A DNA stretch of 64,000 bases. It comes from Desmodus rotundus (taxonomy: Eukaryota > Chordata > Mammalia > Chiroptera > Phyllostomidae). A program made the position numbers and the translations under genes. The notes beneath the pieces are model-generated. The model was not told the origin of the DNA. It ran no database searches and saw only the letters and a list, made by a program, of their open reading frames with translations. Location of the stretch: NCBI RefSeq assembly GCF_022682495.2, contig NC_071392.1, positions 57,995,459-58,059,458 of the forward strand, given 5' to 3'. Shown piece by piece: positions 26,014 to 38,800 of this stretch; within the stretch, counting starts at the first letter, position 1, and every line of letters starts with the position of its first letter.

Positions 26014-26567
26014 AAAGGAAGGAACAGAGAGAAAGAGGGAAGAACACAGGTTCAAAAAATTGGCAATGAATAAGTACCTATAAATAGTAACTTTAAATGT
26101 AAGGGGTTAAATGCTCCAATCAAAAGACATAGAATAGCTGAATGGATAAGAAAGCATGACCCACATATATGCTGCCTACAAGAGGCACACCTCAGGACAG
26201 AAGACCTACACAGACTGAAAGTGAAGGGTTGTACACAAATATTCCAAGGAAAGGGACAGGAAAAAAAAAAAAAAAAACAGGGGTAGCAATACTCATATCA
26301 GACCAAAAGAGTTCAAGAGAAGGGCCATAAGAGAGACACACAAGGTAACTTTATAATACTCAACGAAGAATCCACCAAAAAGACATAAACATTGTAAATA
26401 TATATGCTTCCAACATAGGAGCACCCAAATACATAAAGAAAACCTTGGAGGACTTCAAGAAAGATATGGACAGAAACACAATTATAGCAGGGGAATTTAA
26501 TACCCCACTGTCAGAGATGGATACATCTTCTAAACAAAATATCAATAAAGAGAATGAGGAAAGGGGA

Positions 26568-26738
26568 TTACAAGAACTACTATAAGGACACATGGATAAA
26601 ATCAAGGGGGAGGGTGAATGGGGGGGACTGGGGAGGTGCAGGGAAAGGGGGTTCAGCTGGGGTGGGGTGGAGAGATGGGGAGAAAAGGCATACAACTGTA
26701 ACTGAATAACAATAAAAATTTTTTTAAAAAGATATTGT
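26568..26738 (+). mobile_element. Nested short L1 3' end in L1-C ORF2
   Basis: A 5'-truncated L1 3'UTR: the 'ggggattacaagaactacta' start, the G-rich tract and the 'caactgtaactgaataacaa' tail with T/A runs. It splits the endonuclease part of L1-C ORF2, whose sequence resumes with 'gatattgtggcattga'. The duplication is unclear. Confidence 0.8.
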
Positions 26739-29317
26739 GGCATTGATAAGGGCCTAGATGAAATGGACTTAACTGATATATATATAGAACCTTTCATCCA
26801 AAAGAAGCAAAATACACATTCTTTTCAAATACACATGGAACATTTTCAAAGATAGAACACATTATAGGACACAAAACAACCCTCAACAAATTCAGAAAAT
26901 TGAAATCATATCAAGCATTTTCTCTGACCATAAGGGACTGAAACTAGAAAAAAAAATCTCAAGGAAAAAACCGCAAAACACTAAAAACATGGAGATTGAA
27001 TAGCATGCTATTCAACAATAAATGGGTGAAAAATGAGATTAAGGGAGACATCAAAAAGTTTCTGGAAACAAATAAAAATGAACTCACAAAAATCCAAAAC
27101 CAATGGGACACAACAAAGGCATTCCTGAGAGGGAAGTTTATAGCGATACAGGCCTACCTAAAAAGAATAGAACCAGCTCAAACAAACAACCTAACCGTAC
27201 ACCTACAAGAACTCGAGGAACAACAACAAAGTCACCCCAGAGCAAGTAGAAGGAAGGAAGTAACCAAGATCAGAGCAGAATTAAATGGCATAGAGACTAA
27301 AAGCATAATTGCAAGGATCAACGAATCCAGGAGCTAGTTCTTTGAAAAGATAAACAAAATCGACAAGCCCTTAAGCAGGCTCATCAAGAAAAAAAGAGAC
27401 AGGACCCAAATAAATACAATCACAAATGAAAGAGCAGAGACTACAACGGATACCACCAAAATACAAAGGATTGTAAGAAATTACTATGCAGTATGTATGC
27501 TAAAAAAATTGAAAACCTAGATGAAATGGACAAATTTCTAGAAAAATATAACCTTCCAAAAATCAGTGAAGAAGAAGAAGTAAGCCTGAAAAGACCAGTA
27601 ATGCCTGAAGAAATTTAAACAGTAATCAAAAAGCTTCCAACACACAAAAGCACTGGACCAGATGGTTTCAACAGAGAATTCTACAGAGCATTTAAGGGGG
27701 AGCTAACCCCCATCCTCCACAGATTATTTCAAAAAATTCAAGAAGATGGAAGACTCCCAAACTCGTTTTACGAAGCCAACATCCTCCTAATCCCAAAACC
27801 AGATAAAGACATCACAAAGACAAAGAAAGAAAACTTCAGGTCAATATCACTGATGAACATAGATGATTAAATCCTCAACAAAATATTAGCAAGTCGCACT
27901 CAGCAATACATTAAAAAGATCATACACCATGATCAAGTGGGATTCATCCCAGGGATGCAAGGATGGTACAATATTTGCAAATCAATAAACATAATAGACC
28001 ACATAAACAAAAGCAAAGACAAAAACCACTTTATCATATCAATAGATGTGGAAAAAGCAATTAATAAGGTAGAGCACCCATTTATGATAAAAACCTTCAA
28101 CAAAGTGGGAATAGAGGAAGCATTCCTCAACATAATAAAGGCCATATATGGGAGACCTACAGCCAACATCATACTCAATGGACAAAAACTTAGAGCTTTC
28201 CCACTCAGATCAGGAACAAGACAAGGATGCCCTCTCTCACCACTCTTATTCAACATAGTACTGGAAGTCCAAGCCACAGCAATCAGACAAGAAAAAGAAA
28301 TAAAAGGCATCCAGACTCAAAAGGAGGAAATGAAACTGTCACTTTTTGCAGATGACATGATAGTGTACATGGAAAATCCTATAGACTCCACCAAAAAACT
28401 ACTCGACCTAATAAAAGAATTTCGCAAAACACTTGGATATAGGCAATACTTACAAATCAAAGGCCTTATTGTACGCCAACAAGGAAATGTCACAAACAGA
28501 AATCAGGAAAAAAAATCCTATTTGATATAGCAACAAGGAAAATAAAGTACCTAGGAATAAACCTAACCAAGGAGGTAAATGACCTGTACTGAGAAAACTA
28601 CACAACACTGAAGAAAGAAATTAAGGAAGACACAAACAAATGGAAGCATGTACCATGCTCATGGATTGGAAGAATTAACATCATCAAAATGGCTATATTA
28701 CCCAAAGCAATTTATAGATTCAATGCAATCCCTATTAAAGTACCTATGACATATTTCACAGGTATAGAAAAACACTTCAAAAATTTGTATGGAACCATAA
28801 GTGACCCCGAATAGCTGCAGCAATTTTTAGAAAGAAAAACAAAGCAGGAGAGATCACAATACCGGACATTGAACTGTATTAGAAGGCCACTGTAATCAAA
28901 ACAGCCTGGTACTGGCTAACAACAGTCATGTAGACCAATGGAACACGACAGAGGGTCCAGAAATAAACCCCAGTCCCTATGGTCAATTAATATTTGAAAA
29001 ACAAGGCAGGAGCATAAAATGGAGCAAAAATAGCCTCTTCAACAAATGGTGTTGGGAGATCTGGACAGCTACATGCAAAAAAATGAAATTCGATCACCAA
29101 ATTACACCATACACAAAATAAACCCAAGGTGGGTAAAAGACTTACATATAAGTCGTAACACCATAAAAGTCCTACAGGAAAACCTTGGGGAGGACGATCT
29201 CAGACATTCTACGCAGCAACATCCTCACAGGCACATCCCCCAAAGCAAGGGACATAAAGGAAAAATAAACAAATGAGACCTCATCAAAATAAAAAGCTTC
29301 TGCATGGCTAAAGAAAA

Positions 29318-29686
29318 GAGCATTAAAAAAAAAGAGAACCACTGGAGAGCATTATGTTAAGTGAAATAAGCCAGACGGTGAGGGACAAATACCATATGAT
29401 CTCACCTTTAACTGGAACATAATAAATAGGAAAAAAAAAGGAAAGAAAATATAACCAGAGACATTGAAGTTAAGAACAATCTAACAATGGATAGGGGGTA
29501 GTGGGGACGGGACCGTAAGGAGAGGGGATTACAGGAACTACTATAAAAGACACATGGACAAAATAAGGGGGGGTGGAAGTGGGGGAGGGACAGCGGTTTG
29601 GCTGGGGTGGGGTGGAGGGATGGGGAGAAAAGCCACACAACTGTAATTGAATAACAATAAAAAATTAAAATAAAAAAAAACAAAGA
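29318..29686 (+). mobile_element. Nested 5'-truncated L1 in L1-C ORF2
   Basis: A second L1 copy containing only the ORF2 end ('ctggagagcattatgttaag'), the 3'UTR with G-rich tract and the 'caactgtaattgaataacaa' tail. It interrupts the C-terminal domain of L1-C ORF2. The A-rich ends share 'aaagagaa', a possible short duplication. Confidence 0.8.
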
Positions 29687-30665
29687 GAATCAACAGTATG
29701 AATAAACGTATTTGCCATGGATACCTCAGACATGGGTCTGTTCTCCAATATATATGAAGAATTCACATGACTGCACTCCAGGAAGACAAACAACCTAATT
29801 AAAAAATGGGCCAAGGACTTGAACAGACACTTCTCCAAGGAAGACATACAGAGGGCCCAGAGACATATGAGAATATCCTCAGCATCAGCAGCCATCAGAG
29901 AGATGCAAATTAAAACCACAATGAGGTACCATCTCACACCAGTCAGAGTGTCCAACATAAACAAATCAACAAAGAAATGTTGGAGAGGATTTGGAGAAAA
30001 GGGAACCCTAGTACATTGTTGGTGGGAATGCAGACTGGTGAGGCCAACTGTGGAAGACAGTATGGAATTTCCTCGGAAAACTCAAAATGGAACTGCCTTT
30101 TGACCCAGCAATTGCACTGCTGGGATTATACCCTAAGAACCCTGAAACACCAATCCAGAAGAACCTATGCACCCCAATGTTCATAGCAGCACAATTTACA
30201 ATAGCCAAGTACGGGAAGCAACTTAAGTGCCCATCAGCAAATGAGTGGATCAAAAAACCATGGTGCATTTCAACATTGGAATTCTACACAGCAGTGAGAA
30301 AAAAGGAGCTTATCCCCTTTGCAACAGCAGGGATGGAACTGGAGAGCATTATGCTAAGTGAAATAAGCGAGGTGGTCAGAGACAAATACCATATGATCTC
30401 ACCTTTCACTGGAACATAGTCAACAAAAGAAAAAAGCAAACAAAATATAACCAGAGACATGGAAATTAAGAACATTGTAACAATTCCAGAGGGGAGTAGG
30501 TAGGGGATAGTGGGGAGAGGGTTCTATAGGAGATATTATAAAGGATTCAACGACAAAAATCAAGGGGGAGGGTAGACGTGGGGGAGGGAGGTGGGACTGG
30601 CTGGGGTAGGATGGAGGGATGGGGAGAAAAAGCAGACAATTCTAACAATATAAATAAATAATTAA

Positions 30666-30738
30666 AAATATTTAATTTAATTAATTAATTTATTTTATTT
30701 TTTTCTATTTTTATTCAGTTACAATTGTCGGAAATGCA
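30666..30738 (-). mobile_element. AT-rich stretch and antisense L1 tail
   Basis: After the L1-C tail come TTAAT repeats, then 'tttttattcagttacaattg' (30709-30728), which is the reverse complement of the terminal bases of an L1 3'UTR such as 40820-40845. It is only some 25 bases long and directly precedes the inverted-duplication arm, so that an antisense L1 tail is joined to L1 5'UTR sequence. Confidence 0.6.
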
Positions 30739-31555
30739 CTACTGATGGCAGCTCTGTGTAAGAGCCAAGGATGGGCTGGGCCTTGATCACCTTTTGCTGA
30801 GCCAATTTTTAATCTCTCTGATCTGCTCTTTTCAGTGTAAGAGGGCTTAAGGAGGAGCCAGCATAGTGTCTGACAAAAGTTCGTAAAAGGCCCCTTTGGA
30901 GATTCTCTTTCTTTCCCCTGTGGATGTGCACTTGGCAGGGGTTTCTTGAGCCTGGCTATACTGTTCTGTGGAGTTTGCAGCCTGCAGGTAGGGGTTGGGC
31001 GTGCCTTCTTCCCAGAGCTTCATACTCCATGGTATGAGTGGCCTTGCCTGGCTGCAAAGAATCTCAGGTGTTCAGCTCTTGACTATCCAAATCCTAGTCC
31101 ACTACTCTCACAGGAAGCTCAGACCCAACACTTCCATTCTGTGCACAGCTCCCGACTTGCCAGCTGTGCTGTGTGGGGCCATGCAATCCCTTCACTATGC
31201 AGCTTTCTACTCTTCTTGACCAGCTGGACTCAGTGGGCATGAACTGTGCTTTCAATCTGGCCTCTTTGCTAGCAGGGTAGCTGCACATGTGTGGGATCCC
31301 TGTCCAGGCATGCCTCAGGTTCCCTCTTTTAAAAAGTCCCTATGTGGCACCCACACTGCAGCACCAAGCCACTGCCCAGCTCTGCTCACTCCACCTCCCC
31401 ACAAAGCAAAAAGTCTCTCTTGGCCAAAGCTGGCCACAGCCTGACCATGCCTCCAACAGTGTTAGGAGATAGAATTTCTCTCTTGAACTCTCTCAGTTGG
31501 TGCCGCAGCTATGGACATGCTGCTTGCTGTGTGTGTGCAATCTGAGTCTCCCAAA
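30739..31555 (-). repeat. Inverted duplication, arm 2 (817 bp)
   Basis: Reverse complement of 2233-3051 with only one CA unit missing. It is L1 5'UTR sequence in antisense. At its right edge it shares the four bases caaa (31552-31555) with the start of the direct duplication, i.e. microhomology at the junction. Confidence 0.92.
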
Positions 31556-31785
31556 TTAGATTTTGTTTGAACATCAAAAAATGCTTAGAAAATATGGGCA
31601 GATATTGCTTAATAATAAATGAATCAATCTATCAGTGTTTCAGCAATTCTATATTTGTATGGTGTTAAAATATATAGCACTGAAATACACAAAGCAAAAT
31701 GACAGACTGAAAGGAGAAATAGAAAAATCCAAAGTCATTATTTGAGATTTTTAACATACTCCTCCATGTAATTGATAGAACAAGC
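31552..31785 (+). repeat. Direct duplication, copy 2 (234 bp)
   Basis: Same orientation as 689-922, with 7 differences and no gaps. It follows arm 2 directly and is followed by L1 ORF1 sequence at 31787. In the source region the two copied pieces are 1.3 kb apart and in the opposite relative orientation. Confidence 0.88.
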
Positions 31786-31786
31786 C

Positions 31787-32225
31787 CTAATTGAAAGAAA
31801 AGGAAGAATCCCCAGGAAAACAGCTAAATGAAACTGAAGCAAGCAAGCTATCAGACATCAAGTTCAAAATAATAGTAATAAGGATGATCAAGGAGCTTAT
31901 TGAGTACTACAAAGAACTCCAAAGAAGCTATAAGGAACTTACTGCAAGCTACAGTAGCATTAAAAAGGACATAGAAACTATCAACAACAGCCAGGAGAAA
32001 ATGAAAAATACATTACCTGAAATGCACAACAGAGGAGAAGGTATTAAAATCGGGGTAGAGGAATCAGAGGATCAAATCAATGAGCTGGAGGACAAGGTAG
32101 AAAAAAACTCCCAGACAGAGCAACAAAGTGAAAAAGACTCAAAAAGAATGAAGAGAGGTTAAAGAAGGTGCAGGACAACAAGAAACAGAAAAGATTTGGA
32201 TACATAAAGTCACTGTGGGGATAAA
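31787..32225 (+). pseudogene. L1 ORF1 N-terminal fragment
   Basis: An isolated piece of L1 ORF1. The frame 31791-32162 (123 codons) gives the coiled-coil region (KELQRSYKELTASYSSIK, a DQINELEDKVEKNSQ segment). It starts without 5'UTR and stops before the RRM, at the 5' end of L1-D. It may be the interrupted host of L1-D, as no matching remainder is seen after 40.9 kb. Confidence 0.75.
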
Positions 32226-33389
32226 AAGGCAATAAGTGGGGAGGAGGAAGATGGTGGAGGAGTGAATGGAAGTCACACTTACCTCCTCCCAGTACCAATC
32301 TGGAATCACAACTTAATTGTGGTGAAAATAGCTGGGACACACAATTGAGCAATAGCCAGAGAGATGCATAGAACTTCGGACATACAGAACCAGCTTCAGC
32401 ACAACCAGTTTGGTAAGGAGTGCGGTAGAGACTCAAGAGGGCTGGCTGGGTGCCCACAGGCAGCAGCACCAGTGGGATAATTAAGTGTCTGGTTGGATTC
32501 CTGAAGAAGATTGGGGTCTAAACTCTAAGCTAGAATTCCCAGTCTAAAACACCAGAGTCCAAAAAGTATACAGATAACAACCAGTGGCAAAAAGCATTAG
32601 GGTTGCTCTCTGCCAGAGACAGATGGTTGGAGACGAAAAGGCCATTTAAAGGGCCAACACACAAATTTTTATTTCCAGCCACTTACCCGAGGCTCGGGCA
32701 AAGGCAGGGGCAGAGTGGGCTACAGACGCCTGAGGAGAGACTGGGAGTGGAACCCTTTGGGAGAGAGCTAAGAAAGTAGCTGCTGGGATCCCAGTGCTGA
32801 GACATCCCCCAGACAACAGCAGCCTTTGTGCTCAAGCAGACCACTCCCATCTGATGGCAGTAGCCTGAGGGGAAACAATAGCTCCGACCCCAGGAGGGTC
32901 TCTGCCCTGGCCCTTTGGTGCTTGACCCTGACTGCTGAGTCCTAGTGACCAGATAAACAACCAAAAGAAATAGCCAGAGACAGTAGACCACTACCAAAAG
33001 TGGGGCAGAATGGATTAGAGAGACTGGGGATGGAGAATTTGGGGAGAGAACTGAGATAGTAGCTGTTGGGATCTGGTGCTGAGCCAACCCCCATAAGCAA
33101 CAATCATCCTGTTCAGGCAGACCACTCCCCTCAGAGCAGCAGATACCTGAGGGGAAACAATAGCCCCCACTGCAGGAGGGATTCAGCCCTGTCCTACGGT
33201 GCTTAAACCTGACTGCTGAGTGCAGAGGGACCGTATTAACAATTGAAGGAGACAGCCAGTGACAGCAGATCACTGGAAGTATTGAACAGGCTACCTAAGG
33301 TCAGATGGGGTCAACATCTGACATCACCGGAGGCAGATTCAGAAAGAAAAAAAAACAGTAGTAAATATAAGAGGCTACTGACACAAAAG

Positions 33390-34560
33390 CCACTGTGGTC
33401 TTCTTCATGATTTCCAATATTTTCTTTCCTATATAGCTTTTTAACATTCATTTTTTGTCCAGCAAATTTGTATATAAGTTACTAGATGTATAAGTTACTA
33501 GATGTAAATACTATGGTGTATTTCAATTCACATATTTTGCCCCCCTCCTTTCTCCTAGCCCATCTTACCTTGCAATATTCTCATTTCAAATTTGGTTTTC
33601 TCTCTTGCTACAATTTGTTTCCATTCATTCTTACTATTTTTCCCCTATCCAGACACTCAAAATGAATTCTCTTGTCAAGGGTCATTTCACATCATTTTGC
33701 CCAGCTATTAAAATACCCGTGTTCTCTCCACACCTGTAAAAAACTTTGCTAGTTGGTTGTGGATAGGGTAGTTGTTGTTGCATTGTTTTTTCAAGGTTAT
33801 CTCTAGAGCTTCACAATTCTGTATTTCAAATAACAAATTTTACTTGACCCCTCTCCTACTCTTTTTTTTTACTTAAATTTTAATTATGCCATCTTAGCCT
33901 GTTTTTTTTTCTTTTTTGTCTTTCTTCTATTTCTCTTTCATTTATTTTTCTTTATTCTCCTTTTCTTCTTTTCCTTTACATCCCAAATTTTAATTTTTCC
34001 CTCAGTTAGTCTAGTTGTTGTTCCTCACTCTTAGTTTTCCCTCTCCCTGTATCATTACAAAATTGTCTCCCATTCCTCTAAATATCCCTTAGACTTTTCT
34101 TTCTTTCTTTTTTCCCTCTTATTCCCATACCACTTGTATTAATTTTAGCTCATTTGTTGTGGATAGTACGCCAATGGATCTTTTTCTCCAATTTGGCTCC
34201 TGTATTTTTTACTAATTATTTAATATTTGTCCTTCCTTTTTCTTTCTCTCTCTTACTTTATTTTATACTATTTTATTTTCTGCTTAAACCTAATACTATA
34301 TGCTTCCCTTCTCATAGTCCATTCAACACTCTTTATTCCATTTCTTTATTCATGAGGTAAACTTTACCTTCTCTTCTTCCATTGCTCCAACTCCCAAGTC
34401 TTATTAGTGCTCCTACCTGTACCCTCTCAAAATCATTTTTGTTTCAGTAGATCATTTTCTATCCACTCTCTTTTCTTACAATAGTCTTAATCTCATTACA
34501 TCCTTATTAATACTGGTTCATTTGCTATTGATAGTGAGATTGGGTTGGGGGGAGTTTTAT
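33390..34560 (+). repeat. T-rich tandem-like stretch in the L1-D 5'UTR
   Basis: Pyrimidine-rich sequence just upstream of ORF1, similar in content to the L1-A array. A repeated landmark ('ttggttgtggatag', 'ttgttgtggatagt', 'tttgctattgatagt') occurs near 33754, 34154 and 34521, about 370-400 bp apart. It is followed, as in L1-A, by a 'gtgggtttgtttcttctgc'-like G/T block and then ORF1. Confidence 0.6.
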
Positions 34561-34886
34561 TAGTGGGTGTGGGTTTGTTTCTTCTGCTCTGTGGCTTTGT
34601 TCTGGCAGATCCTGAATAATAGCACACAAGACATGGTGGGCAAAGTGACCCTCAGTCAACCAGCAGCAGGGAAGAATGACCCAACAACAAACAAAACCCA
34701 ATTATATCCATAAAACCAGCATAAAAGGCATACAGGACATCCCAAAAACACCAAGTTCAGGTGATCAAGAAGACTGCACCACTGAACCTCACAGGCCTCA
34801 CACCATAGAAGTTCATATGACAAAGTCAGAAAGTCAAAACATCAATTTAAGAAATGGAAGCAAACAAGAAGAGTCCCACAAACAAT

Positions 34887-35780
34887 GAGAAGACAAAGAA
34901 ACAAGCCCCAATCTAAAGGAAAGGAGAAATCCTCAGGAATAATGCCAAATGAAATAGAGGAAAGATACTGAGTTCAAAACAATGGTTATAGGAAAACTCA
35001 GTGAGAACTACCAAAAAACTACAGGGAAATTATGAGGAACTTACTGCAAACTATATCAGCATAAAAAAGGACATAGAAAAAATCAACAAGGGCCAAGAAG
35101 GAATGGAGAATACAATTTTTGAATTAAAGAACACAGTACAAGGAATCAAAATCAGGCTCTATGAAGCAGAGGATTGAATCAGTGAGCTGAAGGACAAAGT
35201 AGAAAAAACCTCCCAAAAAGATCAAGAAAAAAAAAGTGAAGAGGGGTTAAGGAAAATGCAGGACAACATGAAGCAGAGTAATATCCATATAATATGGATA
35301 CCAGAAGGAGAAGAAGAAGAGCAGAGGATAGAAAACCTGTTTGAAAAAAATAATGATATAAAATTTCCTTAGTTTGAGGAGATAAGAAGCCACACAAATC
35401 CAGAAAGAAGAGAGGGTCCCAATGAAGAGGAACCCGAAGAGGCCCACTGCAAAACACATCATAATTAAAATGGCATAATTTAAAGACAAAGAGAGAGCCT
35501 TAAACGCAGCAAGGGAGAAACAGGAAGTAACTTACAAAGGAGCCCCAATATGGTTAGAACCTGACTTCTCAACAGAAACATTACAAGCCTGAAGGGAATA
35601 GCAAAAAAATACTCCAAGTAATGAAAAGCAAAGGCATGTAACCGAGACTCCTCTACCCAGTAAGGCTCTAATTTAAAATGGAAAGCAAAATAAGGAGTCC
35701 CCCTCACAAAAAAAATAAAGCTAAAAGAACACATCTCCATCAAACCATCATTGAAAAACATGCTAAAGGGACTGCTTTAA
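34887..35780 (+). pseudogene. L1-D ORF1 remnant
   Basis: Starts at ATG 34887 (MRRQRNKPQSKG-like) and runs to about 35780. The coiled-coil, RRM ('ccatataatatggataccag', 35288) and C-terminal domain ('aaggcatgtaaccgagactc', 35631) can be followed but switch frames several times. No open frame over 70 codons remains on this strand. Confidence 0.85.
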
Positions 35781-35826
35781 AGAGATGAAGAAAAGACGGA
35801 GAGAGAGTAACACAGGTACAAATGGA

Positions 35827-38800
35827 AAAAACGGCAATGAATAAGTACCTACGCATACTAAACTTAAGTGTAAATGGATTAAATGTCCCAATCAAAAGAC
35901 ACAGAGTAGCTGAATGGATAAGAAAACATGACCCACCCATATGCTATCTACAGAATACCCACCTCAGAATAAAAGATCTACACAAGCTGAATGTGAATGG
36001 ATAATAAAATATTCCAAGCAAATGGATATGGAAAAAAAGCTGGGGTAGCAATACTTGTATCAGGCAAAATAGATTTCAAAACAAAGGCGATCAAAAGAGA
36101 CCAAGAAGGTCATGTCATAATACTTGAGGAAAAAATACATCAAGATGATATAATCATTGTAAACATATATTCACCCAACACAGGAGCACCCAAATATATA
36201 TAAGGAATATCTTGGAGGACTTCAAGAAAGATATCAACACCAACCCACACAGTAGGGATATTAACACTGCACTGTCAACAATGGATGGATTTTCAAAAAA
36301 AACAAAACAAAAAGAATCAACAAGGATATTGTAACACTGAAAAATGCTAGATCAAATTGACTTAATTGACATTTACAGAAACTTTCACCCCAAAGAAACA
36401 AAATATAAATTCTTTCCAAATTCACATGGAACATTTTCAAAGATAGACCACATGATAGGACACATAACAAGCCTCAACAAATTCATAAATGTTGTAATCA
36501 TATCAAGCATCCTCTCTGATCACAAGGGCTTGAAACCAACCTCAAGGAAAAAAGTAAAAAACACTCAAATTCGTGGAGGCTGAAAAACATGGTATTAAAT
36601 AATGAATAGGTCTATAATGAGATCAAGGTAGAATTCAAAAAGTTTCTGGAGACAAATGAACTCACAACAGTCCAAAACTTATGGAACACAGCAAAGGTAG
36701 TAGTGAGAGGGAAGTTCATAGCAATACAGACCTACCCTAACGAAGATAGGAAAATCTCAAATCAACAACCTAATCCTAGATGACTGACAAGAACTAGCAC
36801 AACAAAAACAAACAAACCTTGGAGCGAGTTGAAGGAAGGAAATAATCAAGATCAGAGAAGAATTAAATGAGATAGAGACTAAAAGAACAATTCAAAGAAT
36901 CAATAAATCCAGGAACTGGTTCTTTGAAAAGATAAACAAAATTGACAAGCCTTTAAGCAGACTCATCAAGAAAAGAAGAGAGAGCCCAAATAAACAAAAT
37001 CAGAAATGAAAGAGGAAGAGTTACATCCAATACCACAGAAGTACAAAGGACTTTAAGAAATTACAATGAAGAACTATATGTCAAAAAATCTGAAACCCTA
37101 GGTGAAATGGACAAATTTCTAGAAAAACATAATCTTCCAAAACTGAATGAAGAAGCAGAAAGCCTGAACTGCTGGGTACCGCCCTGCCTGGTTTCAGAAG
37201 CTGTAACCTTCCATGGCTAAGGCTGAGTAAAGAGACCTTGGGACCATAAGCCACTAAGGAGACAAAGTTTATCTTCCTGGCACAGGTGCTGCTTCTGCCC
37301 CCTTTTACTTCACCCTGCTTGGCCCCAGGCAGATGACTGACTGGTTAGCCAATGATGGGTAAGATTCATCAAGGGAGGGATGACCTAAGACAAGCACCAT
37401 CAGGAAGGGGCCCTCAGGGAAAGACTTGGGGGGTTATAGAAAAAGAGGGTGATGGACACTTACCCCCTTGGCTTTGATATAGCCTGAGTCCTCATTCTGT
37501 CTGCAAGAAGTCTCCTAATCTCTTGGCTGCCTTACTTCCCCTGCCTGACTTAAGCCTGAAACAATGACAGAGGGCAGTGCAGTCCTGTGCTGGAAAGGGC
37601 AGATTCCCCGGGGACATCAGGCCTAAGAAAGGTCACATAAAATTCTGTGAAATCTGCTTTGCTAAGAATGTCCTCAATTTTCTAATAAGGGTCCAATCAT
37701 GAAATGTCATAATAACAAAGTTTTATGGCCCTTTAGCTAACTGACCCTGACTCAGAATAAGCCCTCACAGTTTTTTGTATGTTATCTATTGTTTGATCCT
37801 TATTCCCTGACAATGATTGATGAGTTTTACCTGAATTCCTGTACAAATTGAACCAAATAAAAGCCCATTGAGGAACAGACTTCTGGTCCTTCTCCTTTGA
37901 TAGATCAGCCACCTTTCCTCCCCAAGCAGATCAAGACTTGGTAGACTTATTCTCATCCATGGAGGACAGGTGAGAATAACACTGAACAGACTGATAGCAG
38001 CTGGTAAAATTGAAGCAGTAATCAAAAAACTCCCAACACACAAAAGCCCTGGACCGGACAGTTTCACAGGATAATTTTACAAAACATTTAAGGAAGAGCT
38101 AACCCCTATCCTTTGCACACTATTTCAAAAAAATCCAAGAAGAGGGAAGACTCCCAAACTCTTTTTACAAGGTCAGCATCATCCTAATCCCCAAACCAGA
38201 CAAAGACACAACAAACAAAGAAAACCTCAGGCCAATATGGCTGATGAACATAGACACTAAAATATTCAACGAAGTACTGGAAATTTGCTTCTGGCAATAC
38301 ATCAAAAATTTCCTACACCATGATGAAGTGGGATTCATCCCAGGAATGCAAGGAAGGTACAATATTCTTAAATCAATAAACATAATACATCACATAAACA
38401 AAAGGAAATACAAATGTTACATGATCATATGAATAGATGAAGAAAAAGTATTTGATAAGGTACAGCACACATTTATGATTTAAAAAAAAAAACACTCATC
38501 AAAGTGGGAGTAGAGGGAGAATTCCTCAACTTGACAAAGTCCATATGAGAGAAACCTACAGCCAGCATCATACTCAACAGGCAAACAATAAAATCTTTCC
38601 CATTAAGATCAGGAATAAGACAAGGATGTCCGCTTTCAACACTTCTATCCAATATAGTACTGGAAGTCCTAGCCATGGCAATCAGACAAGAAAAAGGAAT
38701 AAATGCATTCAAATTGGAAAGGAAGAAGTAAAACTGTCACTGTTTGCAGATGATATCATAGTGTACATAGAAAACCCTATAGACTCCACCAAAACACTAC

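Larger units (their letters stand above)
26066..30419 (+). pseudogene. L1-C ORF2 remnant (endonuclease, RT, C-terminal domain)
   Basis: ORF2 starts at ATG 26066 and its last codons end in TAG at 30417-30419. Open parts cover the endonuclease tail (26996-27337) and the reverse transcriptase (27937-28530, 197 codons) with the [11 protein letters not shown] motif, [20 protein letters not shown] and the catalytic F-A-D-D at 28345-28356. C-terminal parts are 29046-29276, 29819-30103 and 30087-30419 (YPKNPETPIQKN, SANEWIKKPW). Intact ORF2p makes the nick and copies the RNA at the target. Here nested insertions at 26568-26738 and 29318-29686 plus frameshifts prevent that. Confidence 0.88.
24121..30665 (+). 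mobile_element. L1-C, full-length layout with tandem-monomer 5' end
   Basis: A complete L1 layout: ~92 bp tandem monomers (24121-24481), unique 5'UTR (24482-25082), ORF1 (25083-26013, start codon lost), ORF2 (26066-30419) and a 3'UTR with G-rich tract and A-rich tail to about 30665. Two short L1 3' ends are nested in ORF2 (26568-26738, 29318-29686). The flanks share an AT-rich similarity (24104-24120 versus 30661-30679), a possible but weak target-site duplication. It is the best preserved L1 in the window but has frameshifts and stops in both ORFs. Confidence 0.88.
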
